From the NCBI RefSeq assembly GCF_025947365.1, contig NZ_CP110012.1, forward strand, positions 1,426,001-1,490,000: a DNA stretch of 64,000 bases, read 5' to 3'. The notes under the pieces are model-generated. The model was given only the letters and a program-made list of their open reading frames with translations, did no database searches and was not told the origin of the DNA. The stretch comes from Flavobacterium sp. N502540. GTDB lineage: Bacteria > Bacteroidota > Bacteroidia > Flavobacteriales > Flavobacteriaceae. Made by a program: the position numbers and the translations under genes. Each line of letters begins with the position of its first letter. The first letter of the stretch is position 1. This document shows, in pieces, positions 27,210 through 35,465 of the stretch.

Positions 27210-27238
27210 AAAAAGCGAGACTACAAATCTCGCTTTTT
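27210..27238 (-). terminator. Terminator of the 27336-27851 gene
   Basis: Perfect 11-bp arms AAAAAGCGAGA (27210-27220) and TCTCGCTTTTT (27228-27238) with a 7-nt loop. The stem sequence is nearly the same as that of the glmS terminator at 29597-29618. Confidence 0.8.
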
Positions 27239-27335
27239 AACATTTTTTATAATTCAACTATTTTGTCAATCGAAACGAAACAAAATGCCAATAATTATTC
27301 CTTTCCTCCAAACCATTAAATACAAACAGGTTGGC

Positions 27336-27851
27336 TTAAAACTCAATCTTTAAACCAATTTGATTGGCACTTGCAACTAAAGTAGTTCTGGGAGCCGATT
27401 TATAATTTTCTACCAAACCTTCATTATGTTTAGCAATAGCAGATTTAATCTTTCTAGTATACCCCATCTTAATAGGTATCGAAGCAATAATCATTGCACC
27501 TCCAATAATCGCGGCTGTAAAACTGGTACGCTCAGACTTAATCGAGGGATTATATCCGTTTCCGGGATAGGACACTGTGGTATTATCCTGAGTTAAACCC
27601 ACTATTAAATTGGCAACCACAAGACTGCTACCTCCATAGAAAAGCACATTCCCCCACGTTTTTTTATTACGCCCGGCGTTATAAAGTGACAATGCTTCCG
27701 GATTGGTATCCAAATAGGCACGAACTACATTGGATGATAGTTTTTTGTTTTCGGTGTCGTTGTAAACGACTCCACCGCTTCTGTAACTGAACTGTTGGGA
27801 GAAAGACGATTGGAACGACACTATGAGCAAACACACAATAATTAATTTCAT
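27336..27851 (-). CDS. Exported hypothetical membrane protein (171 aa)
   Basis: Unrecognised protein with a signal peptide (residues 1-18, ending SSFSQ) and two further hydrophobic segments (about 69-86 and 112-130). A KIKSAIAKHNEG stretch follows, then a beta-like C-terminus ending IGLKIEF, reminiscent of outer-membrane or periplasmic proteins of this phylum. It is a single gene with its own terminator. No function can be assigned. Confidence 0.75.
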   Translation of the reverse strand: MKLIIVCLLIVSFQSSFSQQFSYRSGGVVYNDTENKKLSSNVVRAYLDTNPEALSLYNAGRNKKTWGNVLFYGGSSLVVANLIVGLTQDNTTVSYPGNGYNPSIKSERTSFTAAIIGGAMIIASIPIKMGYTRKIKSAIAKHNEGLVENYKSAPRTTLVASANQIGLKIEF

Positions 27852-28018
27852 AATTTTAATATTTATTATTACTTTTTTACCAATTTAGGGAACACAAAAA
27901 AAACATCTCCAAGCAAGAACTACCAGGTGTTTAACATTGCATGTGATGCAAAGTTTTTACAACATTGTGACTACTCTCTATACTTTTTGCAAGTTTCACC
28001 ACTTTATAAAACCTTTGT

Positions 28019-28626
28019 CGCTACGAAATCAAGAGACTTCGCAGAACTGGGGCAAAACCCTCAATATCAAACACTACCAAATAGTTGAAATATTACATAA
28101 GTCATCATTTATATATTTATTCAAAAAATCATCCCTAAGTTTCAACTTATTAGAAACGGTACCGTACTGAACCCTGTCAAATCCCTCAAAGAGTAAGTAA
28201 TTTTCATATCGTATTTCGATCGTTTGGACATCATCTTGAATATCTTCTTCTAAAATGCAATTTATAATCAATTGTAGATTAGATTCGTTCAGTTCTAATA
28301 CACTAAAATACACCAAATCCGATTGTTTTAATTTATTTAATAAATTAATTGAACTCAAATTTGGAGCTTGCAAATAACAAACCGCATTTGTAGGCATAAT
28401 CTTTAAGATATCTATAAAAAATTCTTGTTCTATCATTGTCCTAATATTTTATGTCTCCTCACAGACGCAAATGTCCCGCTCGTGGACACAATCAAAATCA
28501 ATCCGTTTTCTTTTCTAACCATCAACTCCTTACCTTTATACTTGCTTTTTTTCCATAGCAAGAACCATCTTTATTTGCAATCGCGAACGTCCCGCTCACG
28601 CCAACGAAGATCTGGAGACTTCGGAG
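28019..28626. repeat. Degenerate boundary repeats around an orphan gene
   Basis: A 26-28-bp motif (CGC..ACGAA.ATC..GAGACTTCG.AG) occurs at 28019-28044 and 28599-28626 in the same orientation. A second motif, CGC.AA.GTCCCGCTC, occurs at 28466-28481 and 28582-28597. They lie in the gaps on either side of the small gene at 28074-28436. Confidence 0.6.
28074..28436 (-). CDS. Hypothetical small acidic protein (120 aa)
   Basis: Unrecognised cytoplasmic protein without signal peptide or membrane segment. It is acidic and alternates short helices and strands (FIDILKIMPTNAVCYLQAP, DLVYFSVLELNESNLQLII, IRYENYLLFEGFDRVQYGT). Size, acidity and its place in a gene-poor stretch with boundary repeats recall orphan immunity proteins of polymorphic-toxin loci, but no toxin gene is nearby, so this is only a suggestion. 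Confidence 0.65.
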   Translation of the reverse strand: MIEQEFFIDILKIMPTNAVCYLQAPNLSSINLLNKLKQSDLVYFSVLELNESNLQLIINCILEEDIQDDVQTIEIRYENYLLFEGFDRVQYGTVSNKLKLRDDFLNKYINDDLCNISTIW

Positions 28627-28643
28627 AGCAGGTCACATTTGTG

Positions 28644-29024
28644 TCAATTTTTAGGACTTATTAAATTCTTTTTTATGCTTACCACAATTACAGCCCCAGA
28701 AGGCTTATAAATAACAAAATCAAAACTCCCCCTTTTCTTTACTATTGAGTCTCCTGGATTTACTTTTTCATAACAATTATCCCACACACTAACAATGTTA
28801 CCTGATTTCAATTTTAGCTTGCAAACTGAATGATCAGAAGCATCAATATACTTCTCTAAAACTATACCGGTGTACTCATCATTTAATTCATCTTTATAAT
28901 TTATCATTTCTGCTGGTTCTTGTAAATAAAAAACAAAAAACAACAAAACAACAAAAGACAATAAAACAATGCTCCATTTTTTTTGATTTTTCCTTGATAC
29001 AATACCTACCATCCAATTACTCAT
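28644..29024 (-). CDS. Membrane-anchored hypothetical protein (126 aa)
   Basis: Unrecognised protein: a short basic N-terminus (IVSRKNQKKW), one strong transmembrane helix at about 18-35 and a ~85-residue beta-rich outer domain (YTGIVLEKYID, VCKLKLKSGNIVSVWD, FDFVIYKPSGAVIVVSI) with an OB-like strand pattern. It has a single pair of cysteines. It lies in the same orphan-gene stretch as its neighbours. Confidence 0.65.
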   Translation of the reverse strand: MSNWMVGIVSRKNQKKWSIVLLSFVVLLFFVFYLQEPAEMINYKDELNDEYTGIVLEKYIDASDHSVCKLKLKSGNIVSVWDNCYEKVNPGDSIVKKRGSFDFVIYKPSGAVIVVSIKKNLISPKN

Positions 29025-29249
29025 CTCTACTAAAAATTAAATATCCCTATTTTTGATTCTCAAAGCCTAAACCAATAAAAGTCTAACTAGCACAAAGCAG
29101 GAGATGTTCTCACAGCGATGGCGATTAAAACTTACTAGAACAGTGATTATCTTCCATCAGATCGGAACTCCACATCTAGCAGAGAATTTATACCAGACCA
29201 TAAAAGTAAATCATAGTTACAAGTAAATTAACAGTAACTATTAAATAAT

Positions 29250-29465
29250 TTATAATTTGAATGTGTTTAATTTTAAATACTTTTTGCTCAAAATCACCAT
29301 TAATGGGATTAAAAAAACAATATAATAATAAATACAATCATTATAAAACCTACCCTCATTGTAACACATTGAACAACAAAACCTAAAATAAAACCTAACC
29401 AACAAAAGAATTATTAAACTTACGATCAAAGCTAAATATGATCCATTATTTTTAGCAACTATCAT
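29250..29465 (-). CDS. Small two-helix membrane protein (71 aa)
   Basis: Unrecognised 71-residue protein with two hydrophobic helices (about 9-27 and 47-60) separated by a Cys/Tyr-rich loop (FRFCCSMCYNEGRFYND). TAAATTTG (29476-29483, minus strand) is an exact -7 match about 10 nt before the ATG, which supports expression. The gene is isolated, 225 bp from the gene downstream. Function unknown. Confidence 0.5.
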   Translation of the reverse strand: MIVAKNNGSYLALIVSLIILLLVRFYFRFCCSMCYNEGRFYNDCIYYYIVFLIPLMVILSKKYLKLNTFKL

Positions 29466-29475
29466 ATTTTTAAAT

Positions 29476-29483
29476 CAAATTTA
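29476..29483 (-). promoter_or_regulatory. -7 element before the 71-aa gene
   Basis: TAAATTTG on the minus strand fits TAnnTTTG, placed so that the transcript would have almost no leader. Confidence 0.35.
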
Positions 29484-29596
29484 GAAAAGCCCACCAAACA
29501 AAAACAGACAAGAAAACTCTTTCTCTCAGAATAATTCAAAAAATTTCACGCAAACTTATAATTATACTCTTAACGCATAAAATTTTTAATAAAAAA

Positions 29597-29618
29597 AAGC
29601 GAGACCTAAGTCTCGCTT
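29597..29618 (-). terminator. Terminator of the glmS operon
   Basis: AAGCGAGAC (29597-29605) and GTCTCGCTT (29610-29618) form a perfect 9-bp stem with a 4-nt loop; on the minus strand it runs into eight Ts. Confidence 0.9.
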
Positions 29619-29649
29619 CTCTAAACACTTATATATTTTCAATAAAAAT

Positions 29650-31500
29650 CTATTCTACCGTAACTGATTTTGCCAGGTTACGAGGCTGATCTACGTTACA
29701 ACCTCTCATTACTGCGATGTAATACGAAAGCAATTGTAAAGGTATGGTTGTGATCAGTGGAGACAATGCATCTGAAGTCTCAGGGATCTCAATTACATAA
29801 TCGGCTAATTCACGAACCTGTGTATCTCCTTTAGTAACTACAGCAATGATTTTACCGCTTCTGGATTTAATTTCCTGAATGTTACTTACAATCTTATCGT
29901 AATGTCCTTGTTTTGGCGCAATAACGATAACCGGCATGTGCTCATCAATCAAAGCAATTGGCCCGTGTTTCATTTCGGCAGCAGGATAACCTTCAGCATG
30001 GATATAAGAGATCTCTTTAAGCTTCAATGCTCCTTCCAATGCTACCGGGAAATTATAACCACGTCCTAAGTACAAACAATTTGGCGCATCTTTAAATGCT
30101 GCTGCAATTTCTTTTGCTCTGTCGTTCGTTTCTAATGCTTCTGCTACTTTTTCAGGGATGATCTCTAATTCTTGTAAGTAGGTATGGAAATCCGTATTGG
30201 ATAACGTTCCTTTTGCTTTACCTAATCGCAATGCGATCATGGTTAAAACTGTAATTTGAGTTGTAAATGCTTTTGTTGAAGCCACTCCAATTTCTGGCCC
30301 TGCGTGCGTATAAGCACCGGCATGACTTTCTCTTGAAATAGAAGAACCTACTACATTACAAACTCCGAAAACAAACGCTCCATTCTCTTTCGCCAACTTA
30401 ATAGCCGCCATCGTATCTGCCGTTTCTCCTGATTGAGAAATCGCAATTACTACATCGTCTTTGTTGATGATTGGATTACGGTATCTGAATTCTGATGCGT
30501 ATTCTACTTCAACAGGAATACGGGTGAATTCTTCAAAGATGTACTCGGCAACTAAACCGGCATGCCATGAAGTACCACAAGCAACGATTAAAATACGTTT
30601 TGCGTTTAAGAATTTTTCCAGATTATCTTCAACACCAGCCATCTGAACAATTCCTTCATTTGCATGAAGTCTTCCTCTGTACGTATCTTTTATTACACTT
30701 GGCTGCTCGTAGATTTCTTTCAACATGAAATGATCATAACCTCCTTTTTCAATTTGCTCCAAGTTCATTTGAAGCTGCTGAATGTAAGGATCTACTAATG
30801 AATCATCTTTGATTTTTCTAACTTTAAGCGGTTTGTGCAATCTGATGTTTGCCATTTCACCATCTTCAAGATAGATCGCATTTGAAGTGTACTCAATAAA
30901 AGGCGAAGCATCAGAGGCAATAAAATACTCTCCTTCTCCAACACCAATTGCCAATGGGCTACCCAATCTGGCAGCTACAATTTCATTTGGGTTCTTTTTA
31001 TCAAAAACAGCAATTGCATAAGCTCCTACTACCTGATTTAAAGCAATCTGAACTGCTTTACCCAATTTCAAACCTTCATTTTTCTGAACTTCTTCAATTA
31101 AGTTCACTAAAACTTCGGTATCTGTATCTGATTTAAAAGTATAACCTCTCTTTTTTAATTCTTCTTTTAGCGGTGCATAATTCTCAATAATTCCATTATG
31201 AATTATAACCAACTCTCCTGAGTTAGAAAGATGCGGGTGTGAATTTACATCATTTGGAACTCCATGAGTTGCCCAACGTGTATGTCCAATTCCTATGCTT
31301 CCGGTAGCGTCTAAGTTCTCTTTGGCTTTAGCCTCAAGATCCGAAACCTTCCCTTTTGTTTTACAAAGTTTTATCCCTGATTCAGTGTCATACAACATAA
31401 CACCGGCACTGTCATATCCTCTGTATTCGAGTCGCTTTAATCCTTTGACTACAATAGGATAAGCCTCTCGATGACCGATATATCCAACAATTCCACACAT
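29650..31500 (-). CDS. glmS: Glutamine--fructose-6-phosphate aminotransferase
   Basis: Makes glucosamine-6-phosphate from fructose-6-P and glutamine, the entry to cell-wall amino sugars. It has 616 residues, full length. The N-terminal glutaminase begins MCGIVGYIGH with the catalytic Cys2, followed by LEYRGYDSAG and HTRWATHG. Two SIS domains follow (IACGTSWHAG, SQSGETADTMAA, GRGYNFPVALEGALKLKEISYIHAEG), and it ends in the standard KSVTVE. It is last in a unit of glycogen synthase-like gene, DUF4270 and glmS with gaps of 22 and 10 bp. No ribozyme-like leader is seen. Confidence 0.98.
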   Translation of the reverse strand: MCGIVGYIGHREAYPIVVKGLKRLEYRGYDSAGVMLYDTESGIKLCKTKGKVSDLEAKAKENLDATGSIGIGHTRWATHGVPNDVNSHPHLSNSGELVIIHNGIIENYAPLKEELKKRGYTFKSDTDTEVLVNLIEEVQKNEGLKLGKAVQIALNQVVGAYAIAVFDKKNPNEIVAARLGSPLAIGVGEGEYFIASDASPFIEYTSNAIYLEDGEMANIRLHKPLKVRKIKDDSLVDPYIQQLQMNLEQIEKGGYDHFMLKEIYEQPSVIKDTYRGRLHANEGIVQMAGVEDNLEKFLNAKRILIVACGTSWHAGLVAEYIFEEFTRIPVEVEYASEFRYRNPIINKDDVVIAISQSGETADTMAAIKLAKENGAFVFGVCNVVGSSISRESHAGAYTHAGPEIGVASTKAFTTQITVLTMIALRLGKAKGTLSNTDFHTYLQELEIIPEKVAEALETNDRAKEIAAAFKDAPNCLYLGRGYNFPVALEGALKLKEISYIHAEGYPAAEMKHGPIALIDEHMPVIVIAPKQGHYDKIVSNIQEIKSRSGKIIAVVTKGDTQVRELADYVIEIPETSDALSPLITTIPLQLLSYYIAVMRGCNVDQPRNLAKSVTVE

Positions 31501-31510
31501 ATATTAATTA

Positions 31511-33145
31511 TTAATTTGGTTTCGTGTAGTAAACTTCAAGCTGTAATTTCTTCCCTGTTGGAATAGTTGCACTTGAAGTGCCTCCAAATAATACCGTCCC
31601 TAATGGACTAATAACTGAGGCTCTAGGCACCTCTGAGATAACGCTGTTTTTTAGTTTTAATTTGTTAGAAGCTATTGTGCTTGCATCACCTGTCACCACC
31701 AAACCTAACTTTACGTTTTTCACAGTTGCATTCTTAATCATATTACGAATATGATTCGTTAATCTAATTTTATAGGTAGTACCTTTCTTAGTTGCAGCAT
31801 CTACATTAATAATCCCGCTATATATTGCTTTATTCATTAACGGATTAGATGAAGAAGTCTGATCAGAAACATAATCTAAAATAGGCACATTATCATCCAG
31901 ATTGTACAAATAAACTCGTTTTGGCTCATAAGTATCCTTCATTTTTTCAGTATCAATAGAAAAAACCAAATTAGCCTCATTAACTAACCAGTTTTTAGCC
32001 CTGATTTCGTCCAGTTTTGCTCCAAAACCATTCAGTTCCAATACCGCTAAAGATCCTTGTCCTCCTTTTAAATAAAGTCTGTCGTCTCCTGTTTTATTAT
32101 TCGGATTCGTTATCGCACTGGCATAAGCTGCATCTTTTGCTTCTTTAAGCAAACTTGCCGAAGCACCTGTTAGCTTAATTGTCAAGGTCTTATCCTCCTT
32201 TGTATCCTCAGGATCTGTTGTTATAGCCGTTTTTGCCTTGTACTTGATCGTAATTTTACCATTTGTTGCAAAATTCAGCAAAGCCATGTTGGCCGGACTG
32301 GTTCCTGAACGTTCCACCTTAAAATATAATCCTCTGAAATACTCCTGAAAAACATCAGCAGAAGCCAATTTTGCAGCCGGAGCTTTAAGAATTTTATCCA
32401 GAAAGAAGGTTTTATTCAGTTTCAAACGCATTTCCGGGGCAACTTTTGTACTTGTTTCTTTACCAGTTGTTGGATCTGTAGTTGTATCTGTAATCTCACT
32501 TGCATTAAAGAAAAACTGCTCATTTTGCGTGATATCAGAATCATCGTTTAAAGGAGTTCCTTCAGTCTTTCCCGGAGCCACATAAGGCTTTTTAGATTTA
32601 TCAAAATTAATATAATCGGCTACACCTGTATCTGTGTCCATATCGGTATTATACAGCTGTGCAAATTGCGCCCCTCCGTCAAAAAAGGAATTACGCATTT
32701 GAACCCCAGACTCATACACGCCTAATTTAATTTTACCATTTGCAGCGCCATAAATAGAATCTAGCACAAATGTCCTGTTACCACTAGGATCAGTACTTTT
32801 AACATGATTAAAATAAGGAACGCTAAGTACCACACTCACTATTTCAGGAGCATCACCAATTGTAGGCGCATACGTATCTAAACTAACCTGAGTAACAAAA
32901 CTGGCAGTTGAACTACCAAAAACTGCATTATCGTAAATACCTAAACCATAATTTACCGATCCGTTTGACTGGATTGGAGTTACTTCCTGATTATAAGCTA
33001 AAACTTCATATTTTTCAGATTCCAGACCGAAGTGATCATCTCCGATCAAGCCATCACCAATCGCATTAAAATCTTTATCGCAAGAATATAAAAGGACAAC
33101 TGTTGCAACTAATAGTATTTTCTTAACAAAAGAAGTATTGTACAT
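31511..33145 (-). CDS. DUF4270 lipoprotein
   Basis: A 544-residue lipoprotein with lipobox LLYSC (Cys22), followed by the family pattern DKDFNAIGDGLIGDDHFG. Beta-rich throughout, probably surface- or periplasm-facing. DUF4270 proteins are widespread in Bacteroidota and have no assigned role; their conserved place next to glmS suggests a link to the envelope. It is the middle gene of a three-gene unit and ends 10 bp before glmS. Confidence 0.88.
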   Translation of the reverse strand: MYNTSFVKKILLVATVVLLYSCDKDFNAIGDGLIGDDHFGLESEKYEVLAYNQEVTPIQSNGSVNYGLGIYDNAVFGSSTASFVTQVSLDTYAPTIGDAPEIVSVVLSVPYFNHVKSTDPSGNRTFVLDSIYGAANGKIKLGVYESGVQMRNSFFDGGAQFAQLYNTDMDTDTGVADYINFDKSKKPYVAPGKTEGTPLNDDSDITQNEQFFFNASEITDTTTDPTTGKETSTKVAPEMRLKLNKTFFLDKILKAPAAKLASADVFQEYFRGLYFKVERSGTSPANMALLNFATNGKITIKYKAKTAITTDPEDTKEDKTLTIKLTGASASLLKEAKDAAYASAITNPNNKTGDDRLYLKGGQGSLAVLELNGFGAKLDEIRAKNWLVNEANLVFSIDTEKMKDTYEPKRVYLYNLDDNVPILDYVSDQTSSSNPLMNKAIYSGIINVDAATKKGTTYKIRLTNHIRNMIKNATVKNVKLGLVVTGDASTIASNKLKLKNSVISEVPRASVISPLGTVLFGGTSSATIPTGKKLQLEVYYTKPN

Positions 33146-33167
33146 GTGTAATAATAAAGTTTAAATT

Positions 33168-33974
33168 TTAAAGACCCATTGTTTTATAGAAATTTGTATA
33201 CGCTTCAGCGAATGCATCTTTCGTGGCGAAAGGTAAAAAAGGTTTTCCTGAAGATTCTATAAATTTTGTTAAACTTGGTGATACATGCTCAGAAGCTATA
33301 ATTACAGCATCAGAATGCAATATACTGGCTTTTAGGATGTTTTCGTAGTTAGGTATTTCCAGATCAGCAACTGATTCATGCGGAACCCCATCAAATTTTA
33401 CTTTATTAATCATTTCCAAGTCCAGATTTTCATCAAAAGATTGTCCGTAAACCGAGGTTACGATTTTGGTTTCAGAAAATAAAGCTTCATTTTTATAATA
33501 GTGCTTCATGTAAATAGGCAACATCGAAGCCAACCAACCGTGAACGTGGATAATATCCGGAACCCAGTTTAGTTTTTTTACGGTTTCAACAACTCCTTTT
33601 GCAAAAAAGATCGCTCTTTCGTCATTATCAGGATACAAAACCCCGTCTTCGTCGGCAAAAGTTGCTTTACGTTTAAAATATTCATCATTATCAATAAAGT
33701 AAACCTGAATTCTTTCTTTCGGAATGGAAGCAACTTTAATAATCAATGGCATATCTAAGTCATTCACTACCAAATTCATTCCTGAAAGTCTAATTACTTC
33801 GTGTAACTGGTGTCTTCTCTCATTAATATTTCCATATCTTGGCATGAAAATTCTAATCTGACCTCCTTGATCGTTAATCATTTTCGGAACGTCATAAGAC
33901 ATTAAAGAAACCTCATTTTCAGCCAGATAAGGCACGACTTCAGATGATACATATAATATCCTCTTATCTTTCAT
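33168..33974 (-). CDS. Glycogen/starch synthase-like protein, N-terminal half only
   Basis: A 268-residue protein that aligns with the N-terminal Rossmann half of GT5 glycogen synthases (ILYVSSEVVPY at the start, IRIFMPRYGNINERR, VYFIDNDEYF, DERAIFFAKGVVE, WVPDIIHVHGWLASMLPIYMKHYY). The C-terminal GT-B half, about 200 residues, is missing, and the KTGGL ADP-glucose motif after SEV.P is replaced by LAENEVS. It is therefore unlikely to make glycogen. Such half-length homologues recur in flavobacteria beside panC and glmS. It opens the minus-strand unit and diverges from panC. Confidence 0.85.
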   Translation of the reverse strand: MKDKRILYVSSEVVPYLAENEVSLMSYDVPKMINDQGGQIRIFMPRYGNINERRHQLHEVIRLSGMNLVVNDLDMPLIIKVASIPKERIQVYFIDNDEYFKRKATFADEDGVLYPDNDERAIFFAKGVVETVKKLNWVPDIIHVHGWLASMLPIYMKHYYKNEALFSETKIVTSVYGQSFDENLDLEMINKVKFDGVPHESVADLEIPNYENILKASILHSDAVIIASEHVSPSLTKFIESSGKPFLPFATKDAFAEAYTNFYKTMGL

Positions 33975-34012
33975 AATAGTATTTTACTTAATTTTTGGTA
34001 ATAAAAACGTTG

Positions 34013-34020
34013 CAAAATTA
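34013..34020 (-). promoter_or_regulatory. -7 element of the glycogen synthase-like/DUF4270/glmS unit
   Basis: TAATTTTG on the minus strand, an exact TAnnTTTG match 38 nt before the ATG at 33974, in the 108-bp gap shared with panC. Confidence 0.5.
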
Positions 34021-34051
34021 CAAAATTTTATGCAGTTATTAACTAATATAT

Positions 34052-34059
34052 TATGTTTG
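34052..34059 (+). promoter_or_regulatory. -7 element of panC
   Basis: TATGTTTG is an exact TAnnTTTG match and contains an in-frame ATG at 34053. Since that ATG lies inside the promoter, it cannot be on the transcript, and the start is placed at 34083. Confidence 0.6.
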
Positions 34060-34082
34060 CAGTAAATTTTAATAATACTGCC

Positions 34083-34931
34083 ATGCATATTTTCTACGGT
34101 AAAGTAGCTTTGATAGCCTATTTAAAAACTATCAAAACCGCAAATTCCACTATTGGATTTGTACCCACAATGGGAGCTTTACACCAAGGGCATCTGGCTT
34201 TAATGCAAAGATCACTGAAAGAAAATGACGATACCGTTGTGAGTATTTTTGTCAACCCAACTCAGTTCAACAACCCCGAAGATCTCGAAAAATATCCACG
34301 TACTTTAGAAGAAGATGTGAAGAAAATGAGAGGTTTAAGCGACAAAATGATTCTATATGCTCCTAGTGTAGAAGACATTTACGAAGGTCACACCGTTTCG
34401 GAAGCTTTTGATTTTGACGGTTTAGAAAATCAGATGGAAGGAAAATTCAGACCTGGTCATTTTAACGGAGTCGGAACTATCGTAAAACGTTTGTTTGAAA
34501 TCGTGACTCCAACGAATGCTTACTTTGGCGAAAAAGATTTTCAGCAGCTGCAGATTGTTAAAAAAATGGTCGAAAAAAATCATTTACCCGTAAATGTTGT
34601 TGGCTGTCCTATTTTCAGAGAAGACAACCAACTTGCCATGAGCTCCCGAAACGAGCGATTAACTGCAGAAGAACGAAAAGAAGCAGCTATAATCTTTAAA
34701 GTACTTACTGAAGCAAAAGAATTATTTCAGAAAGGCACTCCTGAAGAAACGATTCAGTTTGTCGAAAATTCTTTCAAAGACAATGAAAGATTTGAGCTCG
34801 AATATTTCGTCATTGCTGACGAATCCACATTATTACCGATAGAACATAAAAATAAAGACAAAAACTACCGTGCCTTTATAGCGGTATTTGTTAATTCTAT
34901 CAGGTTGATTGACACCATTTCATTAAATTAA
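34083..34931 (+). CDS. panC: Pantothenate synthetase
   Basis: Joins pantoate and beta-alanine with ATP to make pantothenate. The 282-residue protein has the nucleotidyl-transferase motif PTMGALHQGHLALM (HxGH-type at His34 and His37), NPTQFNNPEDLEKYPRTLE, GHFNGVGTIVKRLFEIV, YFGEKDFQQLQIVKKMV and MSSRNERL. The start at 34083 (MHIFYGKVAL) is chosen because the upstream in-frame ATG at 34053 falls within the -7 element. panD follows after 14 bp, so beta-alanine supply and use sit together. Confidence 0.96.
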   Translation: MHIFYGKVALIAYLKTIKTANSTIGFVPTMGALHQGHLALMQRSLKENDDTVVSIFVNPTQFNNPEDLEKYPRTLEEDVKKMRGLSDKMILYAPSVEDIYEGHTVSEAFDFDGLENQMEGKFRPGHFNGVGTIVKRLFEIVTPTNAYFGEKDFQQLQIVKKMVEKNHLPVNVVGCPIFREDNQLAMSSRNERLTAEERKEAAIIFKVLTEAKELFQKGTPEETIQFVENSFKDNERFELEYFVIADESTLLPIEHKNKDKNYRAFIAVFVNSIRLIDTISLN

Positions 34932-34933
34932 TT

Positions 34934-34941
34934 TACCTTTG
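34934..34941 (+). promoter_or_regulatory. -7 element abutting the panD start
   Basis: TACCTTTG is an exact TAnnTTTG match that ends 4 nt before the panD ATG. If used, the panD transcript would be leaderless. It could also be chance, with panD read through from panC. Confidence 0.45.
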
Positions 34942-34945
34942 CACC

Positions 34946-35296
34946 ATGCAAATTCAAGTTATAAAATCTAAAATTCATCGAGTAAAAGTGACCGGCGCTG
35001 ATTTAAATTATATTGGCAGCATTACTATTGATGAAACTTTACTGGAAGCTTCAAACATCATTGAAGGCGAAAAAGTAGCAATTGTAAACATCAATAATGG
35101 CGAACGTTTTGAAACTTACGCAATCAAAGGAGAGAAGAATTCAGGAGAAATTACTCTGAACGGACCTGCCGCGAGAAAGGTTCAAAAAGACGACATTATC
35201 ATTATCATCTCTTATGCTACCCTGGAGTTTGAAGAAGCTAAAACTTTCAAACCATGGATCATTTTCCCAAATGAAAACGATAATTCGTTAACGTAA
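34946..35296 (+). CDS. panD: Aspartate 1-decarboxylase
   Basis: Makes beta-alanine from aspartate for pantothenate. The 116-residue proenzyme has the self-cleavage site Gly24-Ser25 in NYIGSITID, where Ser25 becomes the pyruvoyl group. KIHRVKVTGADL, NINNGERFETYAI and the GPAARKV motif are typical. It follows panC by 14 bp and has its own -7 element; a terminator stands downstream. Confidence 0.97.
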   Translation: MQIQVIKSKIHRVKVTGADLNYIGSITIDETLLEASNIIEGEKVAIVNINNGERFETYAIKGEKNSGEITLNGPAARKVQKDDIIIIISYATLEFEEAKTFKPWIIFPNENDNSLT

Positions 35297-35373
35297 AGTT
35301 TTCTCTCAAAATTTAAAAGAATCTATTCTTTAGCCTAAGAAGATTCTTCAAAAAAACTATAAAAAACAAAAAC

Positions 35374-35400
35374 GACCGATTTTGATTTTCAATATCGGTC
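35374..35400 (+). terminator. Terminator of panC-panD
   Basis: GACCGAT (35374-35380) and ATCGGTC (35394-35400), a 7-bp stem followed by ATTTTTA. Confidence 0.75.
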
Positions 35401-35465
35401 ATTTTTACTGTTTTACTCGAAAATTAACTTAGCATCTAAATGCAATTGTTTTGCTACGATTTTTG

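Larger units (their letters stand above)
26574..27335. other. 760-bp stretch without an intact gene
   Basis: AT-rich sequence upstream of the TonB receptor. It holds a possible broken small gene on the minus strand (26885-27110) and a terminator at 27210-27238. Nothing else recognisable was found on either strand. Confidence 0.6.

Noticed and set aside
29650..31640. glmS riboswitch/ribozyme
   Set aside because: The gap before glmS is only 10 bp and the upstream sequence is the DUF4270 coding region; no ribozyme-like structure is visible.
34053..34082. panC start at 34053
   Set aside because: This ATG is part of the -7 element TATGTTTG, and PanC proteins align from the second ATG.
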